Below, one piece after another: positions 47,462-57,415 of a DNA stretch of 64,000 bases. The notes beneath the pieces were generated by a model. It was not told where the DNA came from, did no database searches, and worked only from the letters and a program-made list of their open reading frames with translations. The position numbers were made by a program, and so were the translations under genes. The DNA is from Hoyosella subflava DQS3-9A1 (GTDB taxonomy: Bacteria > Actinomycetota > Actinomycetes > Mycobacteriales > Mycobacteriaceae). The stretch's first letter is position 1. Each line of letters begins with the position of its first letter. The DNA lies in NCBI RefSeq assembly GCF_000214175.1, contig NC_015564.1, forward strand, positions 248,001-312,000. The letters run 5' to 3'.

Positions 47462-47779
47462 GTGACCGTTGAGGCGGCGCTGGTCACTGTTGCGTTGATG
47501 CTGACTGTGTGGCTGTGCCTTGGCGGTGTGTTTGCCGGGCTCGCGTATGTGCGTTGTGTTGATACGGCGCGCGAAGCAGCGCTCGGGGTTGCGCGCGGGG
47601 ACGCGGCGGCGGTGGACCGTGCCCGCATGGCCGCTCCTCGCGGCGCCGCGATCGAGATCGTTGGTGACCGCGGGAGCGTGGTGACGGCTCGTGTGGTCGC
47701 GCGTTCCCCGGTGCTGCCCTTGCTGACGTTGCGCGCCGAGTCGGTGACCGTGATCGAAGGCACCGTCGGTGCGGGATGA
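47462..47779 (+). CDS. TadE-like pilus protein
   Basis: 105-aa TadE-type pseudopilin: VTVEAALVTVALMLTVWLCLGG is the N-terminal hydrophobic helix with Glu at +4/5, followed by a secreted domain. The start GTG 47462 lies 20 nt after the pilin stop and has no ribosome site, so the true N terminus is unsure. Confidence 0.85.
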   Translation: MTVEAALVTVALMLTVWLCLGGVFAGLAYVRCVDTAREAALGVARGDAAAVDRARMAAPRGAAIEIVGDRGSVVTARVVARSPVLPLLTLRAESVTVIEGTVGAG

Positions 47780-48125
47780 GGAGGGCGTCGCAACAGTGCT
47801 TGGGGCCGTCTTGATGCTCATCGTGGTGCTCGCCGCGGTTGCCGTGGTGCATTACGCGTTGATCGTGGGGGCGCGTCATCGTGCCCAGTCCGCGGCTGAT
47901 GTGTCGGCTGTTGCGGCCGCGGAGTCGCTGGCGTGGCTGCACGGTGAACCGTGCGAGGTAGCGCGCGAGGTGGCGAAGCTGAATCGGTCTGAGATTCGCG
48001 GCTGTGCGGTCGCGGGTTCCGATGTGGTGGTGCGGGTCAGTGTTGGGCTGCCAGTGGTGTTGCCGGGATATCGCGATGTCAGCGCGTCGGCCCGTGCTGG
48101 TCCAGCAAAGGTTCGTGCCCGTTGA
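47769..48125 (+). CDS. TadG/TadE-like secreted pilus protein (Rv3654c counterpart)
   Basis: 118-aa protein with GVATVLGAVLMLIVVLAAVAV as an N-terminal helix and a small extracellular domain with two Cys. It closes the tad operon. GTG 47769 overlaps the TadE stop by 11 nt. Its 3' end overlaps the convergent helicase gene by 47 nt. Confidence 0.85.
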   Translation: MRDEEGVATVLGAVLMLIVVLAAVAVVHYALIVGARHRAQSAADVSAVAAAESLAWLHGEPCEVAREVAKLNRSEIRGCAVAGSDVVVRVSVGLPVVLPGYRDVSASARAGPAKVRAR

Positions 48126-50475
48126 GCAGGCCAGTATCCTCTTCCGGAAGGTCGGTGAGCACTGTGCGCAACACGCGCACTGCTCCTGCTTTATCAAGCG
48201 GGTCGTTGCCGTTGCCGCATTTGGGCGACTGCACACACGCCGGGCAGCCTGTTGAGCAGGAACAGCGCTCAATCACGTCAACTGTGGCGGTGAGCCACTG
48301 ACGGATCGCGCTGTGACCGCGCTCGGCGATGCCGGCGCCACCGGGATGGCCATCGTAAATGAAGATCGTGGGGAGTCCAGTATCCGCGTGAAGTGCAGTC
48401 GAAACGCCGCCAATGTCACCGCGATCCGCGGTCGCGACCAGCGGGAGCAGTCCGATTGCCGCGTGTTCCGCAGCGTGGAGTGAGCCGGGCATGTCCGGTT
48501 CACTGACCATTTCGGCGTCCAGGCGCTCCGGACTGATGGTCCACATGACGGCAACGGTGTGGAGTGTACTTGGCGGCATGTCGAGCTCCACGGTGTCGAG
48601 GATTTCACCAGAAGGGAGTCGACGCAGGTAACTGACTACTTGGCTGGTCACCTCCACGTCAGCGAGCCCGAGCGTGATGTCGCCGTATACGGCGCGCGTA
48701 CGGATACCGGTGATTCGGATGTCGCTCACCGAGCGAGAGGTGGTCGACCAGCCGGGATCGTCCCGCCGGACTAGTGCTAACCCTTCCTGGAGTTCCAGTT
48801 CTTCGACGACATAGGTGTCACCCTGGTGTAGGTGCACGGCACCAGGGTGAACGGTCGACGGTGCGCGGCCCGCGTCTACTGTCCCCAGCAACTCGCCCGT
48901 GGTGCTCTCGGCGATCGCTATCTGCCCTGCGGTTCCGCCGCGAATGCTGACCTCTTCGTGAGGATTCAGCCCCGGCGCAATGAACCAGCCGTGGGGCCGA
49001 CGGCGGAGCAATCCCTCGGACACGAGCTCGCCGAGTGTGGCCGAGACATCAGCACGGTCGGCTTCCTCGTCGCTGAGGGGATGCTCAGACGCTGCGCAGA
49101 GGAGGTGCGGCCGCTGCACGTAGGGGTTGTCCGGGTCGGTGACTGTTGCTTCAACAGGCTTGCCTAGGAGCGATTCAGGGTTGTGAACCAGGTAGGAGTC
49201 CAGGGGGTCGTCGCGTGCAACCAGAATGACCACTGCGCCTTGGCCCCGTCGTCCCGCTCGTCCGGCCTGCTGCCAAAAGGAGGCCCTGGTCCCAGGAAAA
49301 CCTGCGATCACGACGGCATCGAGTCCAGCAATATCGACACCCAACTCGAGGGCGTTCGTTGTCGTGACCCCGAGTAGGGCCCCTTCAGCGAGCTCGGCCT
49401 CGATCCGGCGACGATCCTCGGCAAGATATCCTGCGCGGTAGGCGGTCACGCGGTTCGCGAGATCGGTACCGGATTCCTCGAGGATTCTGCGCACTGTCAC
49501 CGCAGCGAATTCCGCGCCTGCCCGCGAGCGGACGAACGTCAGAGTGCGTGCTCCTTCCCGGATTAGCGCGGCAGTGAGCCCGGCAGCTTCGGTCGTCGCG
49601 GAGCGGCGGGTCCGTTCGGGCAGATCGTCGCTGTCTGGAAGATAACCAGGCTCCCACAGCGCTACCGTGCGTGATCCGTGGGGCGACCCGTCCTCAGTGA
49701 CTTCCGCGCAACGCGCGCCGATGAGGCGTGTCGCGGCGGCACCAGGGTTAGCGCTCGTGGCACTAGCCAGGATAAATGTCGGCGTTGCGCCGTACCTTTT
49801 CGCGATGCGGCGCAACCGGCGAATTACCCAGGCCACACCCGATCCGAAGACGCCCCGGTAGTGGTGGCATTCGTCGATGACGACGTATTTCAGGCCGCGG
49901 AAAAAGCGGGACCACCGTTCGTGCCCCGGCAGAATCCCGATGTGCAGCATGTCCGGATTTGTGCAGACCCAGCGCGCGTGATTCCGGATCCATGGGCGTA
50001 TGTCGGTCGGGGTGTCGCCGTCGTAAAGATAGGGGTGCGCGGTGCTCAGGCCTGCCACCGCGTTTGTCAGCCGCGATGCGTTCTTGAGCTGGTCGGCGCC
50101 GAGCGCCTTGGTAGGTGAGAGATACAAAGCAGTAGCCGAAGGCGACTCGGCCAGTGCCGTCAGTATGGGCAGCTGATATGCCAGGGATTTGCCCGACGCG
50201 GTGCCGGTCGCGACGACGACGTTGGTGCCTCGGTGAGCCAGATCGGCGGCCCGGATCTGGTGACTATACGGCTGCACCACACCACTGAAAACCAGCTCGT
50301 CACGGAGCGGTTCGTACACCCATTCCGGCCACGCCACATACTCGGCGGAGCGCGCGGGGATCACTGTTGTGAAAGCGGGCGACCCGCCGATCGCCGAAGC
50401 ACTGAGTGGCTGAAGTGCCTCGATCAGCTCTTCACCGAAGTCCCGCGCCTGGGGAGGGGGAGGGGTACCGCTCAC
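48079..50475 (-). CDS. DEAD-family helicase with C-terminal zinc domain, MrfA/YprA-like
   Basis: About 798-aa SF2 helicase (Rv3649 counterpart). Motif I is ATGTASGKSLAYQLP, motif II DECH (VIDECHHYRG), motif VI QQAGRAGRRGQG. The C terminus has the DUF1998 four-Cys cluster CSCSTGCPACVQSPKC. This is the MrfA family, which repairs mitomycin-type damage in Bacillus. GTG 50475 with TACCGT 7 nt upstream fits a leaderless start; ATG 50598 would overlap the divergent SGNH gene's start and is less likely. Confidence 0.9.
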   Translation of the reverse strand: MSGTPPPPQARDFGEELIEALQPLSASAIGGSPAFTTVIPARSAEYVAWPEWVYEPLRDELVFSGVVQPYSHQIRAADLAHRGTNVVVATGTASGKSLAYQLPILTALAESPSATALYLSPTKALGADQLKNASRLTNAVAGLSTAHPYLYDGDTPTDIRPWIRNHARWVCTNPDMLHIGILPGHERWSRFFRGLKYVVIDECHHYRGVFGSGVAWVIRRLRRIAKRYGATPTFILASATSANPGAAATRLIGARCAEVTEDGSPHGSRTVALWEPGYLPDSDDLPERTRRSATTEAAGLTAALIREGARTLTFVRSRAGAEFAAVTVRRILEESGTDLANRVTAYRAGYLAEDRRRIEAELAEGALLGVTTTNALELGVDIAGLDAVVIAGFPGTRASFWQQAGRAGRRGQGAVVILVARDDPLDSYLVHNPESLLGKPVEATVTDPDNPYVQRPHLLCAASEHPLSDEEADRADVSATLGELVSEGLLRRRPHGWFIAPGLNPHEEVSIRGGTAGQIAIAESTTGELLGTVDAGRAPSTVHPGAVHLHQGDTYVVEELELQEGLALVRRDDPGWSTTSRSVSDIRITGIRTRAVYGDITLGLADVEVTSQVVSYLRRLPSGEILDTVELDMPPSTLHTVAVMWTISPERLDAEMVSEPDMPGSLHAAEHAAIGLLPLVATADRGDIGGVSTALHADTGLPTIFIYDGHPGGAGIAERGHSAIRQWLTATVDVIERCSCSTGCPACVQSPKCGNGNDPLDKAGAVRVLRTVLTDLPEEDTGLLNGHEPLLDQHGPTR

Positions 50476-50599
50476 GCGAGCCACGGTAGCGGTGTCTTTG
50501 TGGAAGGGCGAACCGCTGCTGATGCTCACTTGAGGGCGGGATTGGCCGGGGGCTCTCCGTTTGCGCGACGCGCCCGGAAAAGTGTGGGACGGTGCCATA

Positions 50600-51529
50600 G
50601 TGAACTTTTCCGTAACTAGCTATGTCACTAAGAGCTTTTCACGCGTCGCGTCCCGTGTTGGCGCAACGCTCGTTCTGACTGCGGGGCTGGTGGCCGCAGG
50701 CGCTGGAGCCGCGGCATCGAATCCCACCGATGTTCGATACGTGTCCTTGGGTGACAGCTTTACGTCTGGCCCGAGCTACGACCCGTTTGGGGGATGCCCG
50801 CAACTTCCCTACGCATGGCCCAAACAGTTCGCCGCACAGTGGGGACTCGGGGGTGACTGGTTTGATGCCGCATGCTCTGGCGCGGTTGTTGACGGGAGAG
50901 GGACGAACACATTCGGGGAACAACTCGGCACGGCGCGCGCTGCGCTCGGGCCGCGGACCGAGCTGGTGACGATCCAATTCGGTGGAAACGAAACTTACGG
51001 GGCCGCGGGACGCAGTGCCGCGTGGTCGATGGGCCTCTGCATCATTGACTTCGTGAACGGATGCAACGACCCGGCTGACCCTGCGGCTGTCCGTGCAGAC
51101 GCAGTGACCGGGGCGGAAATGGCGCGCCGACTCACATCGGGTGATAGCGGGGATCTGATCGGAGAGATCCGCAGGGCCGCTCCGAATGCGAGGATCGCGC
51201 TGGTCGGTTACCCGACCATTTTGCCGCCGGATTCGTCAGTGTGTGCACCCGTTAATGGGGTCGAGGATCCCGGTTTTCAGCCGCGCGCAGCGTACGCTCA
51301 CGATGTTCTGCAGCGAATCGAGGGGGCACAGCGGGAGGCTGCCGGAAGACTTGGCCTCGAATTCTGGTCTCTGAAGAACGCCACGGCCGGCCGGGACATG
51401 TGCAAGCCGATGGGCCAGCGCTGGATCACGCGAGTCGGTGACTTCCACGAGGAACTGCTTCCGTTCCACCCCACGAGAGAAGGCCACGCCGCGCAGGCAT
51501 CGGCGCTTACCTCCATGCGGACGGGCTAG
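50600..51529 (+). CDS. Secreted SGNH/GDSL hydrolase (esterase)
   Basis: 309-aa exported lipase/esterase. A signal peptide (VGATLVLTAGLVAAGAGAAA) is followed by SLGDSFTSG (block I, Ser), FGGNETY (block III, Asn) and DFHEELLPFHPTREGH (Asp and His, block V). Several Cys suggest disulfides. GTG 50600 was taken as the start with GGACGG 7 nt upstream. It interrupts the conserved order between the helicase and topA, so it is an accessory insertion. Confidence 0.88.
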   Translation: MNFSVTSYVTKSFSRVASRVGATLVLTAGLVAAGAGAAASNPTDVRYVSLGDSFTSGPSYDPFGGCPQLPYAWPKQFAAQWGLGGDWFDAACSGAVVDGRGTNTFGEQLGTARAALGPRTELVTIQFGGNETYGAAGRSAAWSMGLCIIDFVNGCNDPADPAAVRADAVTGAEMARRLTSGDSGDLIGEIRRAAPNARIALVGYPTILPPDSSVCAPVNGVEDPGFQPRAAYAHDVLQRIEGAQREAAGRLGLEFWSLKNATAGRDMCKPMGQRWITRVGDFHEELLPFHPTREGHAAQASALTSMRTG

Positions 51530-51710
51530 CAACCACCTGCGGTCAGTCAGCCCGCTCCGTGGCCCTTGCCCCGTGTTGGTTCTGCGTCCACGCCAGGGTG
51601 TTCAGCCGCAAGTTCCGCTCGCGGCGTCCCCTTTACCGCTACGGTGTCGTGAAGTAGACAAGCCGGGTGCTGAAAGGTGGCGCCCAACGCGACGAGTTAG
51701 GTCTTATGCG

Positions 51711-52319
51711 ATGAAGGTATCCGGGCCAGCGGGGCGGTGTTTGGGTGTCGTCTTTGCTGTACTGCTTGGCTTGTTCGGCACGGCGGGGCTGGTGGCGTGC
51801 GGAAATGAGGACGCAGCGGAGACTGCATCTACGGAGTCACCGGAACCGACTCCTATCGAAACGGATGATTGGCTCGCGCGATTCTGTGCGCCCTTCATTT
51901 CCCTTGACGACTCATTCCAGCACTTCGACGTACTGGTCGCGGAGCCCCCGGGTGAGCCCGGGGAGGCGCGTGAGGCCTATCTTGATCTGTTCGCGCATAT
52001 GCACGCAGTACTAGAGGGCTCGTCAGTTAGTTTCGGCGAACTTGGCGACCCCCCCGTGTCGGACATGGAGCCAGGTTTCAGTCAGGCGATGTCCAACGCG
52101 ACACAGCGTGCAGCGGACGACGTGGCGGACTTGCAGGCTCGGCTGGACGGGATTGAGCCAGATGACCCGGCGGCGATGGCAGAGTTCATGTCGGATATGG
52201 AGGAGGCCCCTAACCCCATTGCGACCGCGTTCGACGACCTAGAGGAGTTCGAATCCGCGGAACTCGATGCGGCAATCGGCGGTGTCCCCGAATGCGCGGT
52301 ACTCACGACTGAGCAGTAG
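51711..52319 (+). CDS. Putative lipoprotein
   Basis: 202-aa protein with a signal peptide and lipobox (GLFGTAGLVACG, Cys after LVA), then an acidic Ser/Pro-rich linker (ASTESPEPTPIETDD) and a helical domain. It is probably anchored to the outer face of the membrane. No function is visible. ATG 51711; it follows the SGNH gene on the same strand. Confidence 0.82.
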   Translation: MKVSGPAGRCLGVVFAVLLGLFGTAGLVACGNEDAAETASTESPEPTPIETDDWLARFCAPFISLDDSFQHFDVLVAEPPGEPGEAREAYLDLFAHMHAVLEGSSVSFGELGDPPVSDMEPGFSQAMSNATQRAADDVADLQARLDGIEPDDPAAMAEFMSDMEEAPNPIATAFDDLEEFESAELDAAIGGVPECAVLTTEQ

Positions 52320-52496
52320 GCTACCGGCCTATTCGGCGGTGGCGTCCTAGGTAGGACATACTGGCTGCGGGAACCACAGGGCGGGGCACATCGTTGTGCT
52401 GGCGGGGCGCAGGGCATTCTCCGCATATGTCAGTCTGATGGGAATGCCTGCTAGGCAGGCTTCGTGAACGAGGTGTGAGGAAGGTGCGGTCTTCAA

Positions 52497-55301
52497 GTGG
52501 CAGCACGCGGTAGTGGCACGGCGAACGGTTCGGCACGCGCGGGGGATTCGCGGGTGGTCCGTCGTCTCGTCATCGTCGAATCACCGACGAAGGCGAAGAA
52601 GATCGCCTCGTACCTCGGATCTGGCTACGTGGTCGAATCAAGTCGCGGGCACATCCGAGATTTGCCTAAAGGCGCGGCTGACGTGCCCGCCAAGTACAAG
52701 GGCGAAGCGTGGGCACGTCTCGGTGTGAATGTGGACGAAGACTTCGAGCCTCTCTACGTGGTCAGTGCCGACAAGAAAGCAACCGTGTCGGAGCTCAAGG
52801 GACTCTTGAAGGATGTTGACGAGCTCTATCTCGCCACAGACGGTGACCGCGAAGGTGAAGCTATCGCGTGGCATCTGCTGGAGACGCTGAAGCCTAAGAT
52901 CCCGGTCCGCCGGATGGTGTTCCACGAGATTACGGAGCCTGCTATCCGGGCTGCCGCGGAAAACCCGCGTGACCTGGACTCCGATCTGGTCGACGCGCAG
53001 GAAACACGACGGATAGTCGACCGGCTGTACGGCTATGAAGTTAGTCCCGTGCTCTGGAAAAAAGTGATGCCCAAGCTGTCAGCAGGCCGCGTGCAGTCGG
53101 TTGCGACCCGCATCATCGTTCAGCGTGAGCGTGAGCGAATGGAGTTCACAGCAGCGGAGTATTGGGACATCGCGGCGACACTGGACGCTGGCTCCGGGGT
53201 GACACCGCAGACGTTCGGTGCGAAGCTCATGTCTGTTGGCGGGGAGCGTGTCGCGACAGGACGTGATTTCGGCCCGAACGGCGCATTGAAGTCCAGCAGC
53301 GCGGTCCGTGTGCTTGACGAGGCCCACGCCGGGCGGCTTGCTGAAGCGCTGCAGGGGCAGGCGCTCGCGGTCACGTCGGCTGAGGAAAAGCCCTACACCC
53401 GCAGGCCTTACGCGCCGTTCATGACGTCGACGCTGCAGCAAGAAGCAGGGCGCAAGTTGCGGTTCTCCGCAGACAGAACGATGCGCATCGCACAGCGCCT
53501 GTACGAGAACGGCTACATCACGTACATGCGTACCGACTCGACGACGCTGTCGAGTTCCGCGATCGATGCCGCGCGGAACCAGGCGCGGGAATTGTACGGG
53601 CCGGAATATGTCGCGCCGTCACCCCGTCAGTACACACGCAAGGTCAAGAACGCGCAGGAGGCGCACGAAGCTATCCGGCCTGCGGGAGAAACTTTCCAGA
53701 CGCCTGGACAGCTTCACCGGGTGCTCGAAGCCGACGAGTTCCGCCTGTATGAGCTCATTTGGCAGCGCACGGTCGCGTCCCAAATGGCTGACGCCAAAGG
53801 CACGACGCTGAGTTTGCGTATCACCGGTACCGCGGCAACCGGTGAAGAGTGCGTCTTCAGTTCATCTGGCCGGACAATCACGTTCCCCGGCTTTCTCAGC
53901 GCGTACGTCGAGACGGTCGACGAAGAAGCAGGCGGGCAGGCGGACGATGAGGAACGCCGCCTGCCGCGGCTGACGGAAGGCCACGCGGTCACCGCGAGTG
54001 AGTTGCGGCCAGACGGGCACTCAACGTCGCCGCCGTCGCGATACACCGAAGCGTCGCTCGTGAAGAAGCTCGAAGATGAGGGCATTGGGCGGCCATCGAC
54101 TTACGCGTCGATCATCAAAACCATCCAGGACCGCGGCTACGTCTACAAGAAGGGCAACGCGCTCGTCCCCTCGTGGGTGGCGTTTGCGGTCGTGGGTCTG
54201 CTTGAGCGGCATTTTGGCCGTCTCGTGGACTACAACTTCACAGCGTCGATGGAAGACGATCTCGATGCTATCGCTGAGGGCAGGGAGCGCCGTTCCGACT
54301 GGCTGGCCGCGTTCTACTTCGGTAGCGACGACCGCGCTGAAGGGACTCTTGCAAAGCTCGGTGGGCTTAAGCGTCTCGTTGGCGTCAACCTCGAGGGCAT
54401 CGATGCTCGGGAGATCAACTCGATCACGCTGTTCGATGATTCGGACGGACGGCCGGTTAACGTACGGGTAGGCCGATTCGGCCCCTATCTGGAGCGGACG
54501 ATCGGCGAGGGAGATGCCGCGGAGTCGCAGCGCGCCAACCTTCCAGAAGATCTCCCGCCTGATGAGCTGACGAGGGAGATCGCGGAAAAGCTCTTCTCTA
54601 CACCTCAGGAAGGCCGTGTCCTCGGCGTCGACCCCGATACCGGGCATGAAGTGGTCGCGAAGGAAGGTCGTTTCGGTCCGTACGTCACGGAGATCATCCC
54701 CGACGATGAGAAAAATGGCGGTGCGAAAAAGGTCAAGCCGCGCACCGGGTCACTGCTGAAGTCGATGGAGATTTCCACGGTAACGCTCGAGGAAGCGCTC
54801 AAATTGCTGGCGCTGCCCCGTGTTGTGGGCAAGGATCCCGAAAGCGGTGATGAGATCACTGCGCAGAACGGCCGTTACGGTCCGTATCTGAAAAAGGGCA
54901 GCGATTCACGGTCGCTCGCAACCGAAGATCAGATTTTCACTGTGACACTCGACGAGGCGTTGAAAATTTACGCCGAACCGAAGCGCCGCGGGCGGCAGGC
55001 TGCCGCCACCGAACCGCTCCGGGAGGTGGGGAACGATCCAGCTACCGGAAAACCGATGGTCATCAAGGACGGCAGGTTTGGCCCGTACGTCACAGATGGT
55101 GAAACCAACGCCAGCCTTCGAAAAGGCGATGAGGTTGCGACGCTGACTGTGGAGCGCGGAGCAGAACTATTGGCTGACCGCCGCGCTCGCGGGCCAGTGA
55201 AACGCACTGCGAAGAAGACAGCAGCCAAGAAGACAACCGCGAAGAAGTCGCCGGCGAAGAAGACTGCTGCCAAGAAGACGGCGAAAAAATCGTCGAGCTA
55301 G
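52497..55301 (+). CDS. topA: DNA topoisomerase I
   Basis: 934-aa type IA topoisomerase that relaxes negative supercoils. Toprim: LVIVESPTKAKKIASYLG and DGDREGEAIAWHLL; catalytic Tyr in YITYMRTDSTTLS. The C-terminal part has repeated D-x-x-x-G-x-x-x topo-CTD units (e.g. GRFGPYVTEIIPD, NGRYGPYLKKGSDSRSL) and a Lys/Ala-rich tail (KKTAAKKTTAKKSPAKK). GTG 52497 is the start; the ribosome site GAGGAAGG is about 14 nt upstream, so the N terminus is not certain. Confidence 0.97.
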   Translation: MAARGSGTANGSARAGDSRVVRRLVIVESPTKAKKIASYLGSGYVVESSRGHIRDLPKGAADVPAKYKGEAWARLGVNVDEDFEPLYVVSADKKATVSELKGLLKDVDELYLATDGDREGEAIAWHLLETLKPKIPVRRMVFHEITEPAIRAAAENPRDLDSDLVDAQETRRIVDRLYGYEVSPVLWKKVMPKLSAGRVQSVATRIIVQRERERMEFTAAEYWDIAATLDAGSGVTPQTFGAKLMSVGGERVATGRDFGPNGALKSSSAVRVLDEAHAGRLAEALQGQALAVTSAEEKPYTRRPYAPFMTSTLQQEAGRKLRFSADRTMRIAQRLYENGYITYMRTDSTTLSSSAIDAARNQARELYGPEYVAPSPRQYTRKVKNAQEAHEAIRPAGETFQTPGQLHRVLEADEFRLYELIWQRTVASQMADAKGTTLSLRITGTAATGEECVFSSSGRTITFPGFLSAYVETVDEEAGGQADDEERRLPRLTEGHAVTASELRPDGHSTSPPSRYTEASLVKKLEDEGIGRPSTYASIIKTIQDRGYVYKKGNALVPSWVAFAVVGLLERHFGRLVDYNFTASMEDDLDAIAEGRERRSDWLAAFYFGSDDRAEGTLAKLGGLKRLVGVNLEGIDAREINSITLFDDSDGRPVNVRVGRFGPYLERTIGEGDAAESQRANLPEDLPPDELTREIAEKLFSTPQEGRVLGVDPDTGHEVVAKEGRFGPYVTEIIPDDEKNGGAKKVKPRTGSLLKSMEISTVTLEEALKLLALPRVVGKDPESGDEITAQNGRYGPYLKKGSDSRSLATEDQIFTVTLDEALKIYAEPKRRGRQAAATEPLREVGNDPATGKPMVIKDGRFGPYVTDGETNASLRKGDEVATLTVERGAELLADRRARGPVKRTAKKTAAKKTTAKKSPAKKTAAKKTAKKSSS

Positions 55302-55313
55302 CGCACCGACGCC

Positions 55314-55379
55314 AGATGCCCGTCCGTAGGGAACTGGCCCGGAAGTAGTTCCGTACCAATTCCCGTCAGACGGGCATCT
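55314..55379. terminator. Bidirectional terminator between topA and ptsI
   Basis: agatgcccgtc (55314-55324) pairs with gacgggcatct (55369-55379), an 11-bp stem. Its loop holds a second stem, ggaact (55330-55335) with agttcc (55347-55352). Confidence 0.75.
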
Positions 55380-55387
55380 ATGCGGGG

Positions 55388-57052
55388 TCAGGCGATGGAC
55401 TGGCTCGCATCGGACACCAGCTGTCGTGCCTCCGCTGCATCCGCTGCAGTGAGGGCCAATTTGGCGAGTTCGCTGCACTGTGCCAGCGAGTGCGCAGCCA
55501 GTGTGACGCGAACTGCTGGGATGCTGCTCGGCGCCATCGACAGGCTGGTCACACCGAGGCCGACGAGAACGAGGGCGAGCAGCGGGTCGCTTGCAGCCTC
55601 ACCGCACACGCCGACAGGCTTGCCTGTGTCCTTCCCGGCCTGCGCGGTGAGGTGGACGAGTTCAAGGAGCGCGGGCTGCCACGGGTCGAGAAGTTCCGCG
55701 AGTTCACCCTGCATACGATCCGCCGCCATCGTGTACTGCCCCAGATCGTTGGTGCCGATACTGGCGAAATCGCAGCCCTCCAGGACCTGGTGAGCCCGCA
55801 GGGCCGCGGCAGGAACCTCGACCATTGTGCCCGCTGTGCGCAGGCCGTGCTCATGTGCCGCCGCGGCGAACTCCGCGGCCTCACGCGGCGTCGCCACCAT
55901 TGGTGCCATCACCCAGACGTCCGCGTCGCCCTTCGAAGCCGCCGCCGCGATCGCGGCGAGCTGGTCGGTGAGCATCTCTGGATGCCGCTTGGTCAGACGC
56001 AGCCCGCGAACACCGAGGGCGGGGTTCTCCTCGTGACCGTGGTCGACGAACTTCAGAGGCTTGTCGGCACCTGCGTCGAGCGTGCGGACGACGACTTTCC
56101 GTCCGGAGAATGCGTCGAAGACCCTCGCATAGCTTTCGGTCTGCTCAGCGACAGTCGGCGCTGTCACTTTGCTCAGGTAGAGGAACTCGGTGCGGAGCAG
56201 CCCCACCCCTTCGCTGTCAGCTGCCGCTGCAGCGTCCAGTTCGTGCGGCGCGCCAAGGTTGACGAGCAATTTCACAGGTACGCCGTCCGCCGTCTTACCT
56301 GGCCCCGAACTCTTTGCGAGCGCTCGCGCTAGTTGTTCGGCGTGCGCCGTAGCCCCCTCGATTTCTGCGGGTGACGGCTCGATACGGATTTTGCCCGAGG
56401 CGCCGTCCAGCAGCACGGTTGTGCCGTCGACGAGGGCGGTAGCGTCCGAGCACGCCACTATCGCGGGGATGCCCAGGGACTTGGCGAGAATGGCTGTGTG
56501 GCTTGTCGGTCCACCGAGTTCGGTGATGATGCCGAGGACCTGCTTCGTGTCCAGCATCGCTGTATCAGCCGGGGCGAGGTCTGACGCGACCAGAATGAAG
56601 GGGTGACCTGGATTGGGGATACCAGGCATCGGAAGTCCGAGAAGTTCTGCAATCGTGCGGTTGTTCAGGTCGTCGAGATCCGCAGCACGTTCGGCGAGGT
56701 AACCCCCCGCGGCTTCGAGTGCGGCCCGGAATACTCCGAACGCTCCCGTCACCGCGTGGGGGAGGGACTTACCTTGCTCGAGCTGCGCCTTGATCTGAAT
56801 GGCCAGCGAGGGGTCACGGGGCATCATCGACTGGGCGAACAGTACGTCTGACGCCGGCCCGCTGGTGGCGGAGGCCCGGGCGCCCAATTCATCTGCCACG
56901 GCGTTCAGTGCGCGTTGCGCGTTCTCAATCGCGGCAGCGATGTCGGCTTCTGGCCCGCTGTCCGCTGGGAGACCCGGAGGAGGGGCAAGGCGTGCGATCG
57001 GTGCGACCGCGATGCCTGTGCTTACGGGTGTTCCTGCAATCGTGTTGCCCAT
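55388..57052 (-). CDS. ptsI: PTS enzyme I
   Basis: 554-aa phosphoenolpyruvate-protein phosphotransferase. The phosphorylated His is H185 in GGPTSHTAILA, and GVCGEAASDP holds the conserved C-terminal Cys. It passes phosphate from PEP to HPr. ATG 57052 has GCAGGAG 8 nt upstream. It is the last gene of the fructose PTS operon. Confidence 0.95.
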   Translation of the reverse strand: MGNTIAGTPVSTGIAVAPIARLAPPPGLPADSGPEADIAAAIENAQRALNAVADELGARASATSGPASDVLFAQSMMPRDPSLAIQIKAQLEQGKSLPHAVTGAFGVFRAALEAAGGYLAERAADLDDLNNRTIAELLGLPMPGIPNPGHPFILVASDLAPADTAMLDTKQVLGIITELGGPTSHTAILAKSLGIPAIVACSDATALVDGTTVLLDGASGKIRIEPSPAEIEGATAHAEQLARALAKSSGPGKTADGVPVKLLVNLGAPHELDAAAAADSEGVGLLRTEFLYLSKVTAPTVAEQTESYARVFDAFSGRKVVVRTLDAGADKPLKFVDHGHEENPALGVRGLRLTKRHPEMLTDQLAAIAAAASKGDADVWVMAPMVATPREAAEFAAAAHEHGLRTAGTMVEVPAAALRAHQVLEGCDFASIGTNDLGQYTMAADRMQGELAELLDPWQPALLELVHLTAQAGKDTGKPVGVCGEAASDPLLALVLVGLGVTSLSMAPSSIPAVRVTLAAHSLAQCSELAKLALTAADAAEARQLVSDASQSIA

Positions 57053-57092
57053 GGGTGTGACTCCTGCGCTGGTGAATTCTGGTTGGGGCTGT

Positions 57093-57365
57093 CTATTTGC
57101 CTGAGTCGTGGTTTTCGGCGACAACTGTTGCGACCGCGTCGAGTGCGGCATCCGCTCCGTCACCCTCGGCGCGGAGTACGACTTCGTCGCCCCCACGGGC
57201 ATCGAGTCCGATGACCATAAGGATGCTTCGGGCGTCGACGAAGTCGCCGTCCTTCTTGGCGATCGACACGGGAACTGGCTGGCTTGCGGCGGCCTGGACC
57301 AGCAGGGCTGCGGGACGGGCGTGGAGTCCGACGGTGGATCCGACGACTACGGAACGTTCTGGCAT
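57093..57365 (-). CDS. ptsH: HPr phosphocarrier protein
   Basis: 90-aa HPr. The phospho-His is H15 (VGLHARPAA) and the regulatory Ser is S48 in DARSILMVIGLDA. ATG 57365 has AAGGAAAA about 7 nt upstream. It sits between fruA and ptsI. Confidence 0.95.
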   Translation of the reverse strand: MPERSVVVGSTVGLHARPAALLVQAAASQPVPVSIAKKDGDFVDARSILMVIGLDARGGDEVVLRAEGDGADAALDAVATVVAENHDSGK

Positions 57366-57415
57366 GGCTTTTCCTTCGAGATTGATACTGGTGAGAGTGA
57401 TTGGGGTGGTGCGGC

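Noticed and set aside
55490-56332. 280-codon plus-strand reading frame opposite ptsI
   Set aside because: ptsI motifs are intact on the other strand, so this is a shadow frame.
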